A DNA stretch of 41,062 nucleotides from Muribaculaceae bacterium (GCA_022509125.1 JAFLTU010000019.1:1-41062), one strand, 5' to 3'. Shown: positions 15,706-25,027, counted from the stretch's first letter. Program-made: numbers and translations. Notes: generated by a model from the letters alone, not told the origin.

Positions 15706-18700
15706 GTGTTTTCGAAATTTTTTATAGACAGGCCGATATTTGCGACGGTGTTAGCGTTGCTGATGATTTTCGCGGGACTTCTGACCGTTAAGACACTTCC
15801 GATCGGCCAATATCCCGACAATATATCACCGCCGACAGTGTCGGTTTCAGCCTCCTATCCGGGAGCGAATGCCGAGACAGTGGCCAAGGCTGTGGCCGTG
15901 CCCATTGAGGAGCATGTCAACGGAGTGCAGGGCATGTTGTATATGAGTTCGACGTGTGGCAGCGACGGCAGCTACAGTCTGACAGTGACATTCCATAACG
16001 ACGTCAACCTTGACGACGCAGCCGTGGAAGTGCAAAACCGAGTTTCTCAAGCGAGCGCCCAGATTCCCTCGGTTGTCTCCGAAGAGGGTATCGACGTCAG
16101 AAAGGAGAGCACCGACAATGTTCTCTTCATATCGCTGAATTCCGATGATCCGGAGCTTTACGACGCTCTCTATCTCACCAACTATGCCCAGCTAAACATC
16201 ACCGATGCCCTTTCGCGCGTGGAGGGGGTAGGGGCAGTTAATGCCTTCGGAGGTGGAGAATACAGTATGCGAGTATGGCTCGACCCCCAGAAGATGCGAA
16301 TCCGGGGAGTGACCCCGGCCGACGTGCAGGCGGCGATAGAGGCCCAGAATATCGAAGTGTCGCCGGGCTCGGTAGGCAATCCACCGGGCGATAACAATGC
16401 CGTTTTCTCTTTTACCCTCACCACGCAAGGACAGCTTACCACCGCCAAGCAATTCGGAGACATCATCCTGAGAGCTGACGGAAACGGACTGTTGCGCCTA
16501 AAGGATGTGGCAAAGGTGGAGCTCGGGAGCACCAACTACACTGCAGTCTCCAAAATCAACGGCGAAGAGACAGCCCTTATCGGAGTGGCTCAACGTCCCG
16601 GGGCCAATGCACTCAAAGTGGCTAAAGGCACCTTAGAACGTCTTGAAGAGCTATCTCAATATTTTCCTGAGGGAATACATTATAACGTAGTGCTCAATGC
16701 CACCGACTACGTGAATGCATCAATCGACGATGTGTTGGTGACCTTCCTATTGACCACTTTGATTGTGATGGTGGTGATTCTTGTCTTCCTTCAGAACTGG
16801 AGGGCCGTGATTATACCGATGATCACGATCCCCGTGTCGCTGATTGCCACCTTCGCGGTGATGAAGATTCTGGATTTCTCCCTCAACACTTTGACCCTCT
16901 TCGGGTTGGTGCTTGCCATTGCGATTGTAGTCGACGACGCTATCGTGGTGGTGGAAGATTGTTCGCGAATCGTCGACAAGGGCCTTATGACCCGACGTCA
17001 GGCAGCCGAGAAGGCCATGCGCGAATTGCAAGGCCCGATTGTGGGGGAGGTGCTCGTGCTTCTTTCGGTGTTTATCCCCACTGCTTTCATCAGTGGAATC
17101 ACGGGTGAACTTTATAAACAGTTTGCCCTGACAATCGCAGTCTCCACAGCCTTCTCGGGTTTCAACGCCTTGACATTGACACCTGCACTCTGCGCCCTCT
17201 TCCTGACCCCAAGGAAACCAACCAAGTTTTTCTTCTTTAAATGGTTTAACAAGGGTTTCCATGCCACAGAGGATGGCTACGGATGGATGACTACAAAGAT
17301 GCTTGCCCATCCCTTCCTGTCGATTCTGATTTATTTCGCAATCTCGGGAGTGGCCTTCTACGGACTTTTGAAATGGCCCACCGGGTATATCCCGGCTGAA
17401 GATCAGGGCTATTTCATGACCTCCATAGAGTTGCCGCCGGGAGCTTCGTTGGAACGCACAGAACAAATTGTGGACGATCTTTCGGCCGAGATAAAGAAAA
17501 TCCCTTACGTGAAAGACGTCATGTCGGTTTCCGGTTATTCGATGATGGGAGCCGGGGCCCTTTCCAACTATGGATCTTACTTTGTGATTCTGGAGCCTTG
17601 GAGCAAGAGAGGCCGGAAGGGAAGTGTAGATAAAGTTATCGAGATGGTCGACAGGCTTTCGGAGAAATACATCGAGGCAATAATCTTCTCGATCAATCCG
17701 CCGGCCATTCCGGGTCTTGGAGTCTCCTCTGGCTTACAGATGCAGCTGCTCGATATCAATTCGTTGGGGACAGCAGCGATGATGGATGCTATGGAGGAGA
17801 TTCAGATGGCTGCAGCGAAAGACCGGAGAATAAAATCTATCACTTCGCTGTGGACGGGTCTCGTGCCCCAATATGCCATCAATATCGACCGGAGCCGAGT
17901 GGAACTCCAGGGGCTCTCAATCGGCGATGTTTACGATGCCCTGTCGTCGTATATGGGTTCCACCTATGTCAACGATTTCATCGACTTCGGACGAATATAT
18001 CGGGTGATGATTCAAGGCGACGGACCTTCGCGGGCGACAGTGGAATCGATTCCGAGTCTTTCGGTCAGAAACTCCCAAGGGCAGATGGTGCCATTCTCTA
18101 CCTTTGCCAAGGTTGAACCAGTGATGGGGGCCCCCTCCGTTTCGAGATACAACATGTATACCACTGCTTCGCTGACAGCGACTCCTGCGAGCGGAGTGAG
18201 CAGTTCGGAGGGTATCAAGGCTATGGAGGAAATTGTTCATCAGACTTTAGGGAGAAATTTCTCCTATGCCTGGACGGGTATAGCTTATCAAGAGACTCAA
18301 GCCGGCACAACCATCAGTTTTGTATTCATCTTTGCGATAATCATGACAATTCTGGTGCTTGCAGCCCAGTATGAGAGTTGGACAAGCCCCGTGGCCGTGG
18401 TCTTGAGTATGCCGATGGCAATCTTGGGAACGATATTAGGATGCATCATTATGAAACAGAGTCTGACGATATATACCCAGATCGGGCTTATTCTTCTCTT
18501 GGGAATGTCAGCCAAGAATGCCATATTGATTGTGGAATATGCAATGGACTTCCGCAAGAGCGGGGTTGATATCGTCAAGGCAGCTCATGATGCCGGCGTT
18601 ATTAGGTTCCGTCCGATTTTGATGACTGCCTGTGCCTTCGTGTTCGGAGTAATGCCCATGATGTTTGCCACGGGAGCCGGAGCCAATAGCCGCATCGACC

Positions 18701-18897
18701 TTGGTTCGGCTGTGGTGTTCGGTATGGCGATGAATGCAGTGTTCGGCACACTCTTCGTGCCCAACCTCTGGGAAATCATGCAGCGTTTCCAGGAAAAATA
18801 TCTCGACGGACTCTTCAAAGACCCGTCGCCATCCGGAGCTACCATGGGGGATGACACAGACCCGGATGCACCCCAGACGGGTCCGACGAGCATCTGA
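15706..18897 (+). CDS. RND multidrug efflux permease (AcrB/HAE1 family)
   Basis: This 1063-residue inner-membrane protein is a full-length proton-driven RND pump. It shows the FFIDRPIFATVLALLMIFAG first span, two large periplasmic loops, and twelve expected spans. The proton-relay residues are present: Asp410-Asp411 in IVVDDAIVVVED (TM4) and Lys937 in GMSAKNAILIVEYA (TM10). Translation starts at a GTG at 15706, the only start that gives the normal MFSKFFIDRP N-terminus; AACGGATAAG lies just upstream. Substrates cannot be told from sequence; HAE1 members export drugs, bile salts or amphiphiles. The next gene starts 11 bp after its stop. Confidence 0.96.
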   Translation: MFSKFFIDRPIFATVLALLMIFAGLLTVKTLPIGQYPDNISPPTVSVSASYPGANAETVAKAVAVPIEEHVNGVQGMLYMSSTCGSDGSYSLTVTFHNDVNLDDAAVEVQNRVSQASAQIPSVVSEEGIDVRKESTDNVLFISLNSDDPELYDALYLTNYAQLNITDALSRVEGVGAVNAFGGGEYSMRVWLDPQKMRIRGVTPADVQAAIEAQNIEVSPGSVGNPPGDNNAVFSFTLTTQGQLTTAKQFGDIILRADGNGLLRLKDVAKVELGSTNYTAVSKINGEETALIGVAQRPGANALKVAKGTLERLEELSQYFPEGIHYNVVLNATDYVNASIDDVLVTFLLTTLIVMVVILVFLQNWRAVIIPMITIPVSLIATFAVMKILDFSLNTLTLFGLVLAIAIVVDDAIVVVEDCSRIVDKGLMTRRQAAEKAMRELQGPIVGEVLVLLSVFIPTAFISGITGELYKQFALTIAVSTAFSGFNALTLTPALCALFLTPRKPTKFFFFKWFNKGFHATEDGYGWMTTKMLAHPFLSILIYFAISGVAFYGLLKWPTGYIPAEDQGYFMTSIELPPGASLERTEQIVDDLSAEIKKIPYVKDVMSVSGYSMMGAGALSNYGSYFVILEPWSKRGRKGSVDKVIEMVDRLSEKYIEAIIFSINPPAIPGLGVSSGLQMQLLDINSLGTAAMMDAMEEIQMAAAKDRRIKSITSLWTGLVPQYAINIDRSRVELQGLSIGDVYDALSSYMGSTYVNDFIDFGRIYRVMIQGDGPSRATVESIPSLSVRNSQGQMVPFSTFAKVEPVMGAPSVSRYNMYTTASLTATPASGVSSSEGIKAMEEIVHQTLGRNFSYAWTGIAYQETQAGTTISFVFIFAIIMTILVLAAQYESWTSPVAVVLSMPMAILGTILGCIIMKQSLTIYTQIGLILLLGMSAKNAILIVEYAMDFRKSGVDIVKAAHDAGVIRFRPILMTACAFVFGVMPMMFATGAGANSRIDLGSAVVFGMAMNAVFGTLFVPNLWEIMQRFQEKYLDGLFKDPSPSGATMGDDTDPDAPQTGPTSI

Positions 18898-18908
18898 ACC
18901 ATCGGGAC

Positions 18909-20108
18909 ATGAATATCCTTTGCCTCCTGACTTTATTGATCCATCAGCTTTCGATCACCACGGGAGCAGACTATGTGGCCTCTTCTGTGGAGGATGAGAT
19001 ACGCCCTCCTGTGGCGGCAGGGGAGAGAGTGGCAATCCATAGTTCCGTCCCTTTAAATCTACGCTACTCTTTTTCGTTCACCGACCCGAACATCGGTCAC
19101 TATCTTCCCGGGGGTTATCAGGGTCTGGGAATCGGGGTGTTGAATTTCGGGTCATTGAATCCCGGAGGCTTTTCAAAATCCATGAGAAATATCGGATATC
19201 CGGTGGAGGTTTATCTTTTTCAGGGAGGTCCCATCCTGCATTTCAACAGAAGACTGAGCCTTGAATATGAATGGAATTTCGGAGCTGCCATAGGATGGAA
19301 GCCCTATTCGGCAGCTAACCATGCCTTCAACCTGGCAGTGGGAAGTCAGGTGAACGCCTATCTCCATCTTGGCCTAGGATTAAAATGGCAGCTTTTAGAT
19401 AATTTGGGTCTGATGGCCGGTTTGGGGGTGTCGCATTTTTCCAACGGCAACACATCATTCCCTAATCCGGGAGTGAATTCCTTCGGGTTGCGTCTGGGAA
19501 TTATATATTCTTTCGGAAGGATGCCATCTCAGGATATTAATGAAATTACAAATGACCACTCAGGGGATGAACCCGACTACTCAGGGGATGAAAGAGAATT
19601 GCGAAATAAATTGCAATATGACATTTCAATGTGGGGTTCGACACGGAAGAGGGTCTATCGGGGAGGAGATAATCCGGTGCTTTTGCCGGGTCATTTTGCC
19701 TGCGCAGGTCTTTCGTTCGCTCCGATGGTGAGCCTCAATAAATGGTGGAGGGTCGGCGGTTCGCTCGACCTTCAGTATGATCATTCGGCAGGGATGCCTA
19801 AGGGAATAAACCTCCCGGTGGATGGATCCGGAGATCTGAATTCTACGAATGAATTGCCGGGTCATCCCTCGTTTTGGCACCAGGTGTCGGCCGGAATTTC
19901 AGCCCATGGAGAACTGAGGATGCCCATTTTCGCAGTAAATATAGGAGTAGGCTATAATTTCGTGGCTCCCTGGGAAAACCGGGGAAGCTATCAAAACATT
20001 GCGTTGAAGACATATTTTTGTAGCCGGATGTTTTTAAATATTGGCTATCAGCTGCGCAATTTCCATCAGCAATCTTCCCTGATGCTTGGCCTGGGCGTTA
20101 CCCTTTAA
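18909..20108 (+). CDS. PagL-like acyloxyacyl hydrolase (lipid A 3-O-deacylase family)
   Basis: This 399-residue protein has a signal peptide and an outer-membrane beta-barrel pattern of alternating aromatic strands. The family signature is HFSNGNTSFPNPGVNSFGL, with the His-x-Ser-Asn catalytic motif of PagL, which removes a 3-O-linked acyl chain from lipid A at the outer membrane. The PagL-like barrel occupies roughly residues 45-205. The second half (about 240-399) is another set of strands, ending in an aromatic-poor LGLGVTL, making the protein about twice the size of the Pseudomonas enzyme. It begins 11 bp after the RND pump gene, so it is almost surely co-transcribed with it. The activity is inferred from the motif; a structural or porin-like role is possible. 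Confidence 0.8.
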   Translation: MNILCLLTLLIHQLSITTGADYVASSVEDEIRPPVAAGERVAIHSSVPLNLRYSFSFTDPNIGHYLPGGYQGLGIGVLNFGSLNPGGFSKSMRNIGYPVEVYLFQGGPILHFNRRLSLEYEWNFGAAIGWKPYSAANHAFNLAVGSQVNAYLHLGLGLKWQLLDNLGLMAGLGVSHFSNGNTSFPNPGVNSFGLRLGIIYSFGRMPSQDINEITNDHSGDEPDYSGDERELRNKLQYDISMWGSTRKRVYRGGDNPVLLPGHFACAGLSFAPMVSLNKWWRVGGSLDLQYDHSAGMPKGINLPVDGSGDLNSTNELPGHPSFWHQVSAGISAHGELRMPIFAVNIGVGYNFVAPWENRGSYQNIALKTYFCSRMFLNIGYQLRNFHQQSSLMLGLGVTL

Positions 20109-20144
20109 CAATTCAGGATTCATTTTTCATAATCACAAAAAAAT

Positions 20145-20175
20145 ACGGGAAAGCGATATAATATCGTTTTCCCGT
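20145..20175. terminator. Bidirectional terminator between the deacylase and TPR genes
   Basis: ACGGGAAAGCGATAT (20145-20159) pairs with ATATCGTTTTCCCGT (20161-20175) over 15 positions with one G-U pair. A-rich sequence precedes it and GGTTTTAATT follows, so it can stop transcription from both convergent genes. Confidence 0.88.
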
Positions 20176-20219
20176 GGTTTTAATTCAGTTTAAATCCGGC
20201 CTAAGCCGAAGAAAACTTC

Positions 20220-21902
20220 TCAGATACCTGCAAGATTGTATTTAGAGAATTCAAGGTCGGTGCGTGCCTTTTGAGCCATAGCGGGATCGAGGGCCACAGC
20301 CTTCTTGAGGTTGGAGACAACTCCGCTTTCATTGTTTGTGCGAGCAGCCACGACAGCTTCAAGATAATAGGTAGTAGCGTCGGGATTAGGCACTGCAGAA
20401 AGGATGGACTGTGCAGCAGAATAATCCTTTGAAAGGATCTTTGCAAGAGCCGCGTTGTTGGTCTTAGCGCTTCCGAAAGCAGTGTTGGCCTTGCTGACTT
20501 CACCCTGAGTGAGGTAGTAAGTTCCGAGAGCATCGTTTGCCTCGGGCACACCTGCCGCGCTGCCAATATATTCATTAGCCTTATTGTAGTTGCCGTCGAT
20601 GAGTTCGATTAGCCCCATGTTCATATCCACTTCCTTTGAGGAGGGATCGAGTCTTTTGGCTTTTTCGAAATCAGATTTTGCTGCAGAATAGTTTCCGGCG
20701 ATATATTCGGTCATTCCGAGGTTGTTGTAGGCACGATAGCTGGTGGGGAAGAGTTCGGTGGCCTTCTTATAGATAGCCATCTTCTGAGCGTTGTCGTTGG
20801 TCAAAGTTGCTGCATAGAGGAGCTCGTCTTCAGTGAGAGCCTTGGGGTCGTTGGCAGCAAGCTGACAGATTTCCTCGTCGCTCTTTCCGATAATGTTGAT
20901 AGAGGCCTGAATCTTGGAATATCTAAGCTTGGGAAGAATTTCCTTAGCGAGCTCATCGAATACGCTCGACATGTTTTTGATTTCCTGCTCACGCTGATTT
21001 GGGTCTTTATACATCTGAAGCACAGCGAGGATAAGGTCTTTATCCTGGATGTTGCTCTTTTCTACAAGCTGCTTGAAGCCTTCCCAATCTTCGGGAGTGA
21101 AGGAAGAGGTGATCTCACCGAAATTGGTGATTTTGTCTTTCTTGAGCTGGTTTTCCATAAATGCGGTTGTGACTTCCTCGCGACGTTCTGCAAGAGCAGT
21201 GTTGAAAGCCAGAGTTCCATCAGGAGAAGCTGTGGAAGCGATGTCAATACCGACGATTTCCTGGTTGGGTGCCTCGTTGGCCTCTTTGAGACGTTTGTTG
21301 AGGTCTACATAGTCAGGGGCATCAATCTGGTTTTTGCGGATTATGGCCTGGTTGATAAGGAACATAATCTCAGCGTTATATTTCTCATTGATGATGCGCT
21401 GGAACTTGTCGGCGGTGATGGCGGGATGGATGGTCTCGGCGGAAGCGAGAGTGGAGGTTGCGATGATTCCGTAGCCTACTTTCACACGGGGAAGGCCGTA
21501 GAGCTTACCGTTCTGGTCTACCTCGAAATCAAGGCAGAGATCAGATTCGGCCATCTCGGGGTTGTATTTGGTGTTGAATGGCACCTGAACAGTGCCACCT
21601 GCAGCATAGCTGACCACTTGGCCGTTGGCTCTTACATTTTCACCCTGAATAATAACAGGGGCGCCTTTGGTTTCACCGTCGGCATAAGTGAGCACGGGAG
21701 TAACGGTCACTTTGGCATTTTTCTGCATGAACTTTGCGGGGATTGTGCCGGTCACGACAGCAGGCACAGTCTCGCCGACAGTCTCGAGCGGAGTCGGGTC
21801 GGTCGAGAAATAGGAGCTCTGAAACTCGCCCACTTTCTTATTACATCCTGTCAAGGCTATGACAGAAATCCCTAAAGAAAGAAATAAAATGTTTTTCTTC
21901 AT
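20220..21902 (-). CDS. TPR lipoprotein with OmpA-like segment
   Basis: This 560-residue lipoprotein has the lipobox LTGC (Cys20). An N-terminal beta-rich domain (about 30-160) is followed by a segment at about 180-270 (VGIDIASTASPDGTLAFNTALAERREEV) that looks like the conserved part of OmpA-like domains, the family that binds peptidoglycan. Residues about 350-555 hold TPR-type helix pairs (AYNNLGMTEYIAGNYSAAKSDFEKAKRLDP). It is probably an abundant periplasm-facing outer-membrane lipoprotein that links envelope layers or scaffolds a complex. It is transcribed alone, converging on the efflux/deacylase operon. Exact function unknown. Confidence 0.8.
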   Translation of the reverse strand: MKKNILFLSLGISVIALTGCNKKVGEFQSSYFSTDPTPLETVGETVPAVVTGTIPAKFMQKNAKVTVTPVLTYADGETKGAPVIIQGENVRANGQVVSYAAGGTVQVPFNTKYNPEMAESDLCLDFEVDQNGKLYGLPRVKVGYGIIATSTLASAETIHPAITADKFQRIINEKYNAEIMFLINQAIIRKNQIDAPDYVDLNKRLKEANEAPNQEIVGIDIASTASPDGTLAFNTALAERREEVTTAFMENQLKKDKITNFGEITSSFTPEDWEGFKQLVEKSNIQDKDLILAVLQMYKDPNQREQEIKNMSSVFDELAKEILPKLRYSKIQASINIIGKSDEEICQLAANDPKALTEDELLYAATLTNDNAQKMAIYKKATELFPTSYRAYNNLGMTEYIAGNYSAAKSDFEKAKRLDPSSKEVDMNMGLIELIDGNYNKANEYIGSAAGVPEANDALGTYYLTQGEVSKANTAFGSAKTNNAALAKILSKDYSAAQSILSAVPNPDATTYYLEAVVAARTNNESGVVSNLKKAVALDPAMAQKARTDLEFSKYNLAGI

Positions 21903-22078
21903 TGTTGGTTGGGGTTATTGTGAATTATTTTAGTTTTTTCTTAGATAGTGGAATAAGCAATATTATTGATGGTCAGGAAAGTTCCTTATCCTTACTAATG
22001 TAAACAAGCTTATTGATTATAAAGTTTTTGCGTTTTATTAATTTAGACAGAAATTTTATTTAGGCTATCAATTTTCTG

Positions 22079-23083
22079 CTATGAAGCGGGGGTCATTGCA
22101 ATTTCCGTGAGTTCTGTTGCTATTTGTCGGGCTCTCTCTGCATTCTCCTTTATGAATTGAAAAAGCTCCACCACGGCTTTAAGGTCGGGGTCTTGAGAAA
22201 GATCGTCGTCGGGATTCCAATTTGCGATTTTGTCGGCAAGTTTCTCTTTGACAGAGGAGGGATTAGACGTGCCGTCGGAGAGGATAATATGATCGGGATT
22301 CCGAAACATCAGATCAGTGTTGGAAAACATTTGAAAATTAGCCACGAAAGAGAAGCAGTCTTCAAGCAGTTGGGGCCATAGGGTGAGGTCGATTCTCTGT
22401 TGCAAAGAATCGAGGGCGAGGCTTGTTTGAGCCGCACTGTGCATTAGCCGTTCAACTGCCGGAAGGTTTGTTCTGTCGAAAGGGAGACCGGAGGGTTGGA
22501 ACATGCCGGAAAGGTCACGGAAAGTGAAATCGGGATTATATCTAAGATCGTCGGGTTCGGAGGCTGCGGCTGCCGGCCCCTCCGCGGAGATTGCCTTTTC
22601 CCTTTTTTCTACGGGAGTCGTGACAGCATAACAGTAGGCAAGGAAAACATTGAGAGAATTGAGCACCATTGGCAGGGATTTCTGAAGCTTGTCAGACTCG
22701 GCCGCATGGTGGAGCGCCCTCTGTTTTTCAATTTCCGACTCCACGTCGATTTCCGATTTCATCGCTCCCACGGCATTGAGAAAAAAACCGAGGAAAATTA
22801 GGCCGCACATCACTTCTACTGCAGTTACGGCCTGCGCCCCCGGGTGGGCCGGAGTGTAGTCGCCAAATCCGAGAGTGGTTATTGTGACAATACTATAGTA
22901 GAGCCAGGAACCATAGTCAGTGCCCCCTCCGTCGGGAATTCGGAACTGTCCGTCGGGCAACCCCCAATATATTAAGGCAAAAATAGGAGTTATGCACACA
23001 TATATCCCAATCCACACCACGGGTCGTATGTTGGAAACCACATGGAAGAAATGGGCTAAACGTTGCGAGAGGGTGTATCTCAT
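22079..23083 (-). CDS. Two-TM potassium channel family protein
   Basis: This 334-residue inner-membrane protein has the two-span ion channel layout: TM1 at about 20-41, a pore helix and selectivity filter TLGFGD (Thr70-Asp75) inside TITTLGFGDYTP, and TM2 at about 88-111. The filter TxGFGD is typical of K+-selective channels of the Ion_trans_2 family. The remaining 220 residues are cytoplasmic, begin with a charged helix (ESEIEKQRALHHAAESDKLQ), and show no RCK/TrkA nucleotide-binding pattern. The start codon overlaps the stop of the upstream lipoprotein gene by one base (TAATG), so the two are translationally coupled. Confidence 0.85.
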   Translation of the reverse strand: MRYTLSQRLAHFFHVVSNIRPVVWIGIYVCITPIFALIYWGLPDGQFRIPDGGGTDYGSWLYYSIVTITTLGFGDYTPAHPGAQAVTAVEVMCGLIFLGFFLNAVGAMKSEIDVESEIEKQRALHHAAESDKLQKSLPMVLNSLNVFLAYCYAVTTPVEKREKAISAEGPAAAASEPDDLRYNPDFTFRDLSGMFQPSGLPFDRTNLPAVERLMHSAAQTSLALDSLQQRIDLTLWPQLLEDCFSFVANFQMFSNTDLMFRNPDHIILSDGTSNPSSVKEKLADKIANWNPDDDLSQDPDLKAVVELFQFIKENAERARQIATELTEIAMTPAS

Positions 23084-23616
23084 TACTTCTTCTTACGGTC
23101 GGAAATTTTTTCCATGATTTCCACGGCAGTGCCGGTGTGGCGAGGTTTGGGATTGAATCCTATAGTGACCGTGTCGTTAAAGTGAATGAATTTCACGAAG
23201 TAGGTGGAATCGGGAGTGAGGCAGACGGGATTGTTTTTCTTGTCGACGCTGCAGTAAATTCCGCTGTCGTTTTTCTCAAAAGGCTTTTCGAGCACTATAG
23301 TGTAGTCGATTTTTGTGCGGTTGCCATTTTCAAAGACGTTGAATGCAGAGAGGTCGGGACTAAGGGCGAAATATATTCTGCCGTCGAATTTGCCTTTACG
23401 GGCGTTTTTCCCCACTATGTCATACCAGTCGGCATCATAAAGACCGCTCTGGAGGGGTTGGGTTTCAGCGAAAGAGGCTTCATCAACTTTTTCGTTGGCT
23501 TCCGAATCGTTTTTCGCGCTGTTGCCACAGGAAGAAAGGCTCCACAAGCCAAAAGCCATGAACGCTGCCAACACCATAAATCCGAAGGAGAGTCTTTTCG
23601 AGTTTTTCATATTCAT
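23083..23616 (-). CDS. Small lipoprotein of unknown function, coupled to the channel gene
   Basis: This 177-residue protein has a signal peptide ending SLSSC (Cys30). A low-complexity acidic linker (about 34-50) is followed by a small beta-rich domain containing SGLYDADWYDIVG, GRIYFALSPDLSAFNVF and TYFVKFIHFNDTVTIGF. I do not recognise the family. Its stop codon overlaps the start of the potassium channel gene, so they form an operon; a partner or sensor role for the channel is only a guess. A second in-frame Met follows at residue 3. Confidence 0.75.
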   Translation of the reverse strand: MNMKNSKRLSFGFMVLAAFMAFGLWSLSSCGNSAKNDSEANEKVDEASFAETQPLQSGLYDADWYDIVGKNARKGKFDGRIYFALSPDLSAFNVFENGNRTKIDYTIVLEKPFEKNDSGIYCSVDKKNNPVCLTPDSTYFVKFIHFNDTVTIGFNPKPRHTGTAVEIMEKISDRKKK

Positions 23617-23726
23617 AAATGATTTATTGCTACTAGATTATGATTCTGATGAAATTTAGTTATCCGGGAAGGTTTTGAATGAGTGGAAAGATGAAGGAAA
23701 TTTAATTATGATAACAGGGGAGAGAA

Positions 23727-24209
23727 TTATTGAGGATATCGAAGGTTTTCGGTTTTTGGATCTTCCAATATCTCCTCGAGGAATCTCTTTGCTTCCCTCT
23801 TTGCTGCGGGGAGGTCGTTGAAGGAATAATTTCCACAATCTTTGGGAGTTGCCCCGGGTATTTCCCCTTCGAAATCGGCTATGAAGCGGAATGTTTCACG
23901 CATAAGGGGGAGGATGTCTTCGGGAATGAGATCACCTTGAAGAATCAGATAGTTGCCGGTCTGGCATCCCATGGGGCCCCAATAAACCACCCGGTCTTTC
24001 CATTGGGGGTGGTTGCGCAGAAATGTGGCCGCGAGATGTTCGATTGAATGAAGAGCCCGGGGAGAGAGCGGATCCATTCGGTTGGGCTCCGACATACGGA
24101 TGTCGAATGTAGTCAACACGTCGCCTCCGGGGGTCTTGTCTTGTCGAGAAACGTAGACACCGCGCAGAAGGCGTTGATGGTCGATCGTGAAACTGGCTAT
24201 TTTCTCCAT
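23727..24209 (-). CDS. luxS: S-ribosylhomocysteine lyase LuxS
   Basis: This 160-residue protein matches LuxS in length and motifs. LuxS is a cytoplasmic metalloenzyme that splits S-ribosylhomocysteine into homocysteine and the AI-2 precursor DPD in the activated methyl cycle. The metal ligands are His54 and His58 in HSIEH, and Cys125 in PKDCGNY; the catalytic Cys82 lies in GPMGCQTG. It follows the DUF3108 gene by 30 bp on the same strand and is probably co-transcribed. No pfs/mtnN or methionine gene is in the window, so the context does not tell whether the role is methyl recycling or signalling. Confidence 0.97.
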   Translation of the reverse strand: MEKIASFTIDHQRLLRGVYVSRQDKTPGGDVLTTFDIRMSEPNRMDPLSPRALHSIEHLAATFLRNHPQWKDRVVYWGPMGCQTGNYLILQGDLIPEDILPLMRETFRFIADFEGEIPGATPKDCGNYSFNDLPAAKREAKRFLEEILEDPKTENLRYPQ

Positions 24210-24239
24210 TCGGGATTACACGAAAGCTTTTTATCGCTG

Positions 24240-24980
24240 TCAGGGATTATAGATCATCTCCACTTTTCCAACGGGGATACTTGCACTCAGGAATATCGGG
24301 AGGCGATCGCTCTGGCGTATCCGCATCTGCACGGGATAACCCGACATCTTTCCATGGTAGTTGTATTCAAACATAACATTATAAGTGGGATAGGTGGTGT
24401 TTTCGATTTCGTAGGAACCCTTACCCTGATATGTGATTTTAACTTCCTGGGCATAGACGCCTTCGATAGGGAGAGTAATCTCCTGGTTTGGCTCCATAGC
24501 CTCGAAGTCAATTTCGTTGGCGTAGTAATACATCCCGATCATATCGGAAGTGATGGCGATGGCCTCCATGGAGTTATTGCTGGCATCATATTGCCCCTCT
24601 CCGGCAATGTTCTTATAATTGGCGGGATTTGCAGCGTCGTAGTCGTTGCTTCGGAAATATTTGGCTTTGGGGCGTCGATACCAACCAGATTGGTACGTAA
24701 TTTTTTCAAGGCTGTATTTTTGGCCGGGCAACATTTGGGTGTGAAGCGTGTCGGAGACCACGATTACATGGCCCTCCCAAGGGATGCTGACCCCGTCGAG
24801 GGTGCCTGAAAAATTGGTGCCGTCACATTGGTATTTGACAGTGCCATGGGCAATGTTCACGTCGATGATTCCCCAATGGTAGTTGACATTATAGGGTACT
24901 TCTGTAAAGGGGATGGTCAAGGCCGCTTTCAGAGCAAATGCCGCCAATAGACCCATTGCTATCAACAATATTTTTTTCAT
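24240..24980 (-). CDS. DUF3108 domain protein, exported
   Basis: This 246-residue protein has an N-terminal signal peptide (MKKILLIAMGLLAAFALKAA) without a lipobox. The mature part has the beta-rich pattern of DUF3108 proteins: a YNVNYHWGIIDVNIAHG opening strand pair, repeated aromatic strands, and a closing VGKVEMIYNP. Family members are periplasmic, and their function is not established. It is the first gene of a probable operon with luxS. A good -7 box (TAATTTTG, minus strand 25027-25020) lies about 40 bp upstream, and the promoter region is shared with the divergent carboxyltransferase gene. Confidence 0.8.
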   Translation of the reverse strand: MKKILLIAMGLLAAFALKAALTIPFTEVPYNVNYHWGIIDVNIAHGTVKYQCDGTNFSGTLDGVSIPWEGHVIVVSDTLHTQMLPGQKYSLEKITYQSGWYRRPKAKYFRSNDYDAANPANYKNIAGEGQYDASNNSMEAIAITSDMIGMYYYANEIDFEAMEPNQEITLPIEGVYAQEVKITYQGKGSYEIENTTYPTYNVMFEYNYHGKMSGYPVQMRIRQSDRLPIFLSASIPVGKVEMIYNP

Positions 24981-25019
24981 TTCCCGGTTTTCTTTGTTCG
25001 CTATTTTTGCTTTACGCTA

Positions 25020-25027
25020 CAAAATTA
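25020..25027 (-). promoter_or_regulatory. -7 element for the DUF3108-luxS operon
   Basis: The minus strand reads TAATTTTG, an exact TAnnTTTG match. A T-rich run upstream could act as the -33 region. Transcription would start near 25013, about 33 nt before the start codon. Confidence 0.55.

Noticed and set aside
16747..17466. Minus-strand reading frame of 239 codons
   Set aside because: It is the shadow of the RND pump coding strand, with a low-complexity His/Arg-rich product and no motif.
23727..24209. Proof of AI-2 quorum sensing
   Set aside because: LuxS alone shows activated methyl cycle chemistry. No receptor or other signalling gene is in the window.
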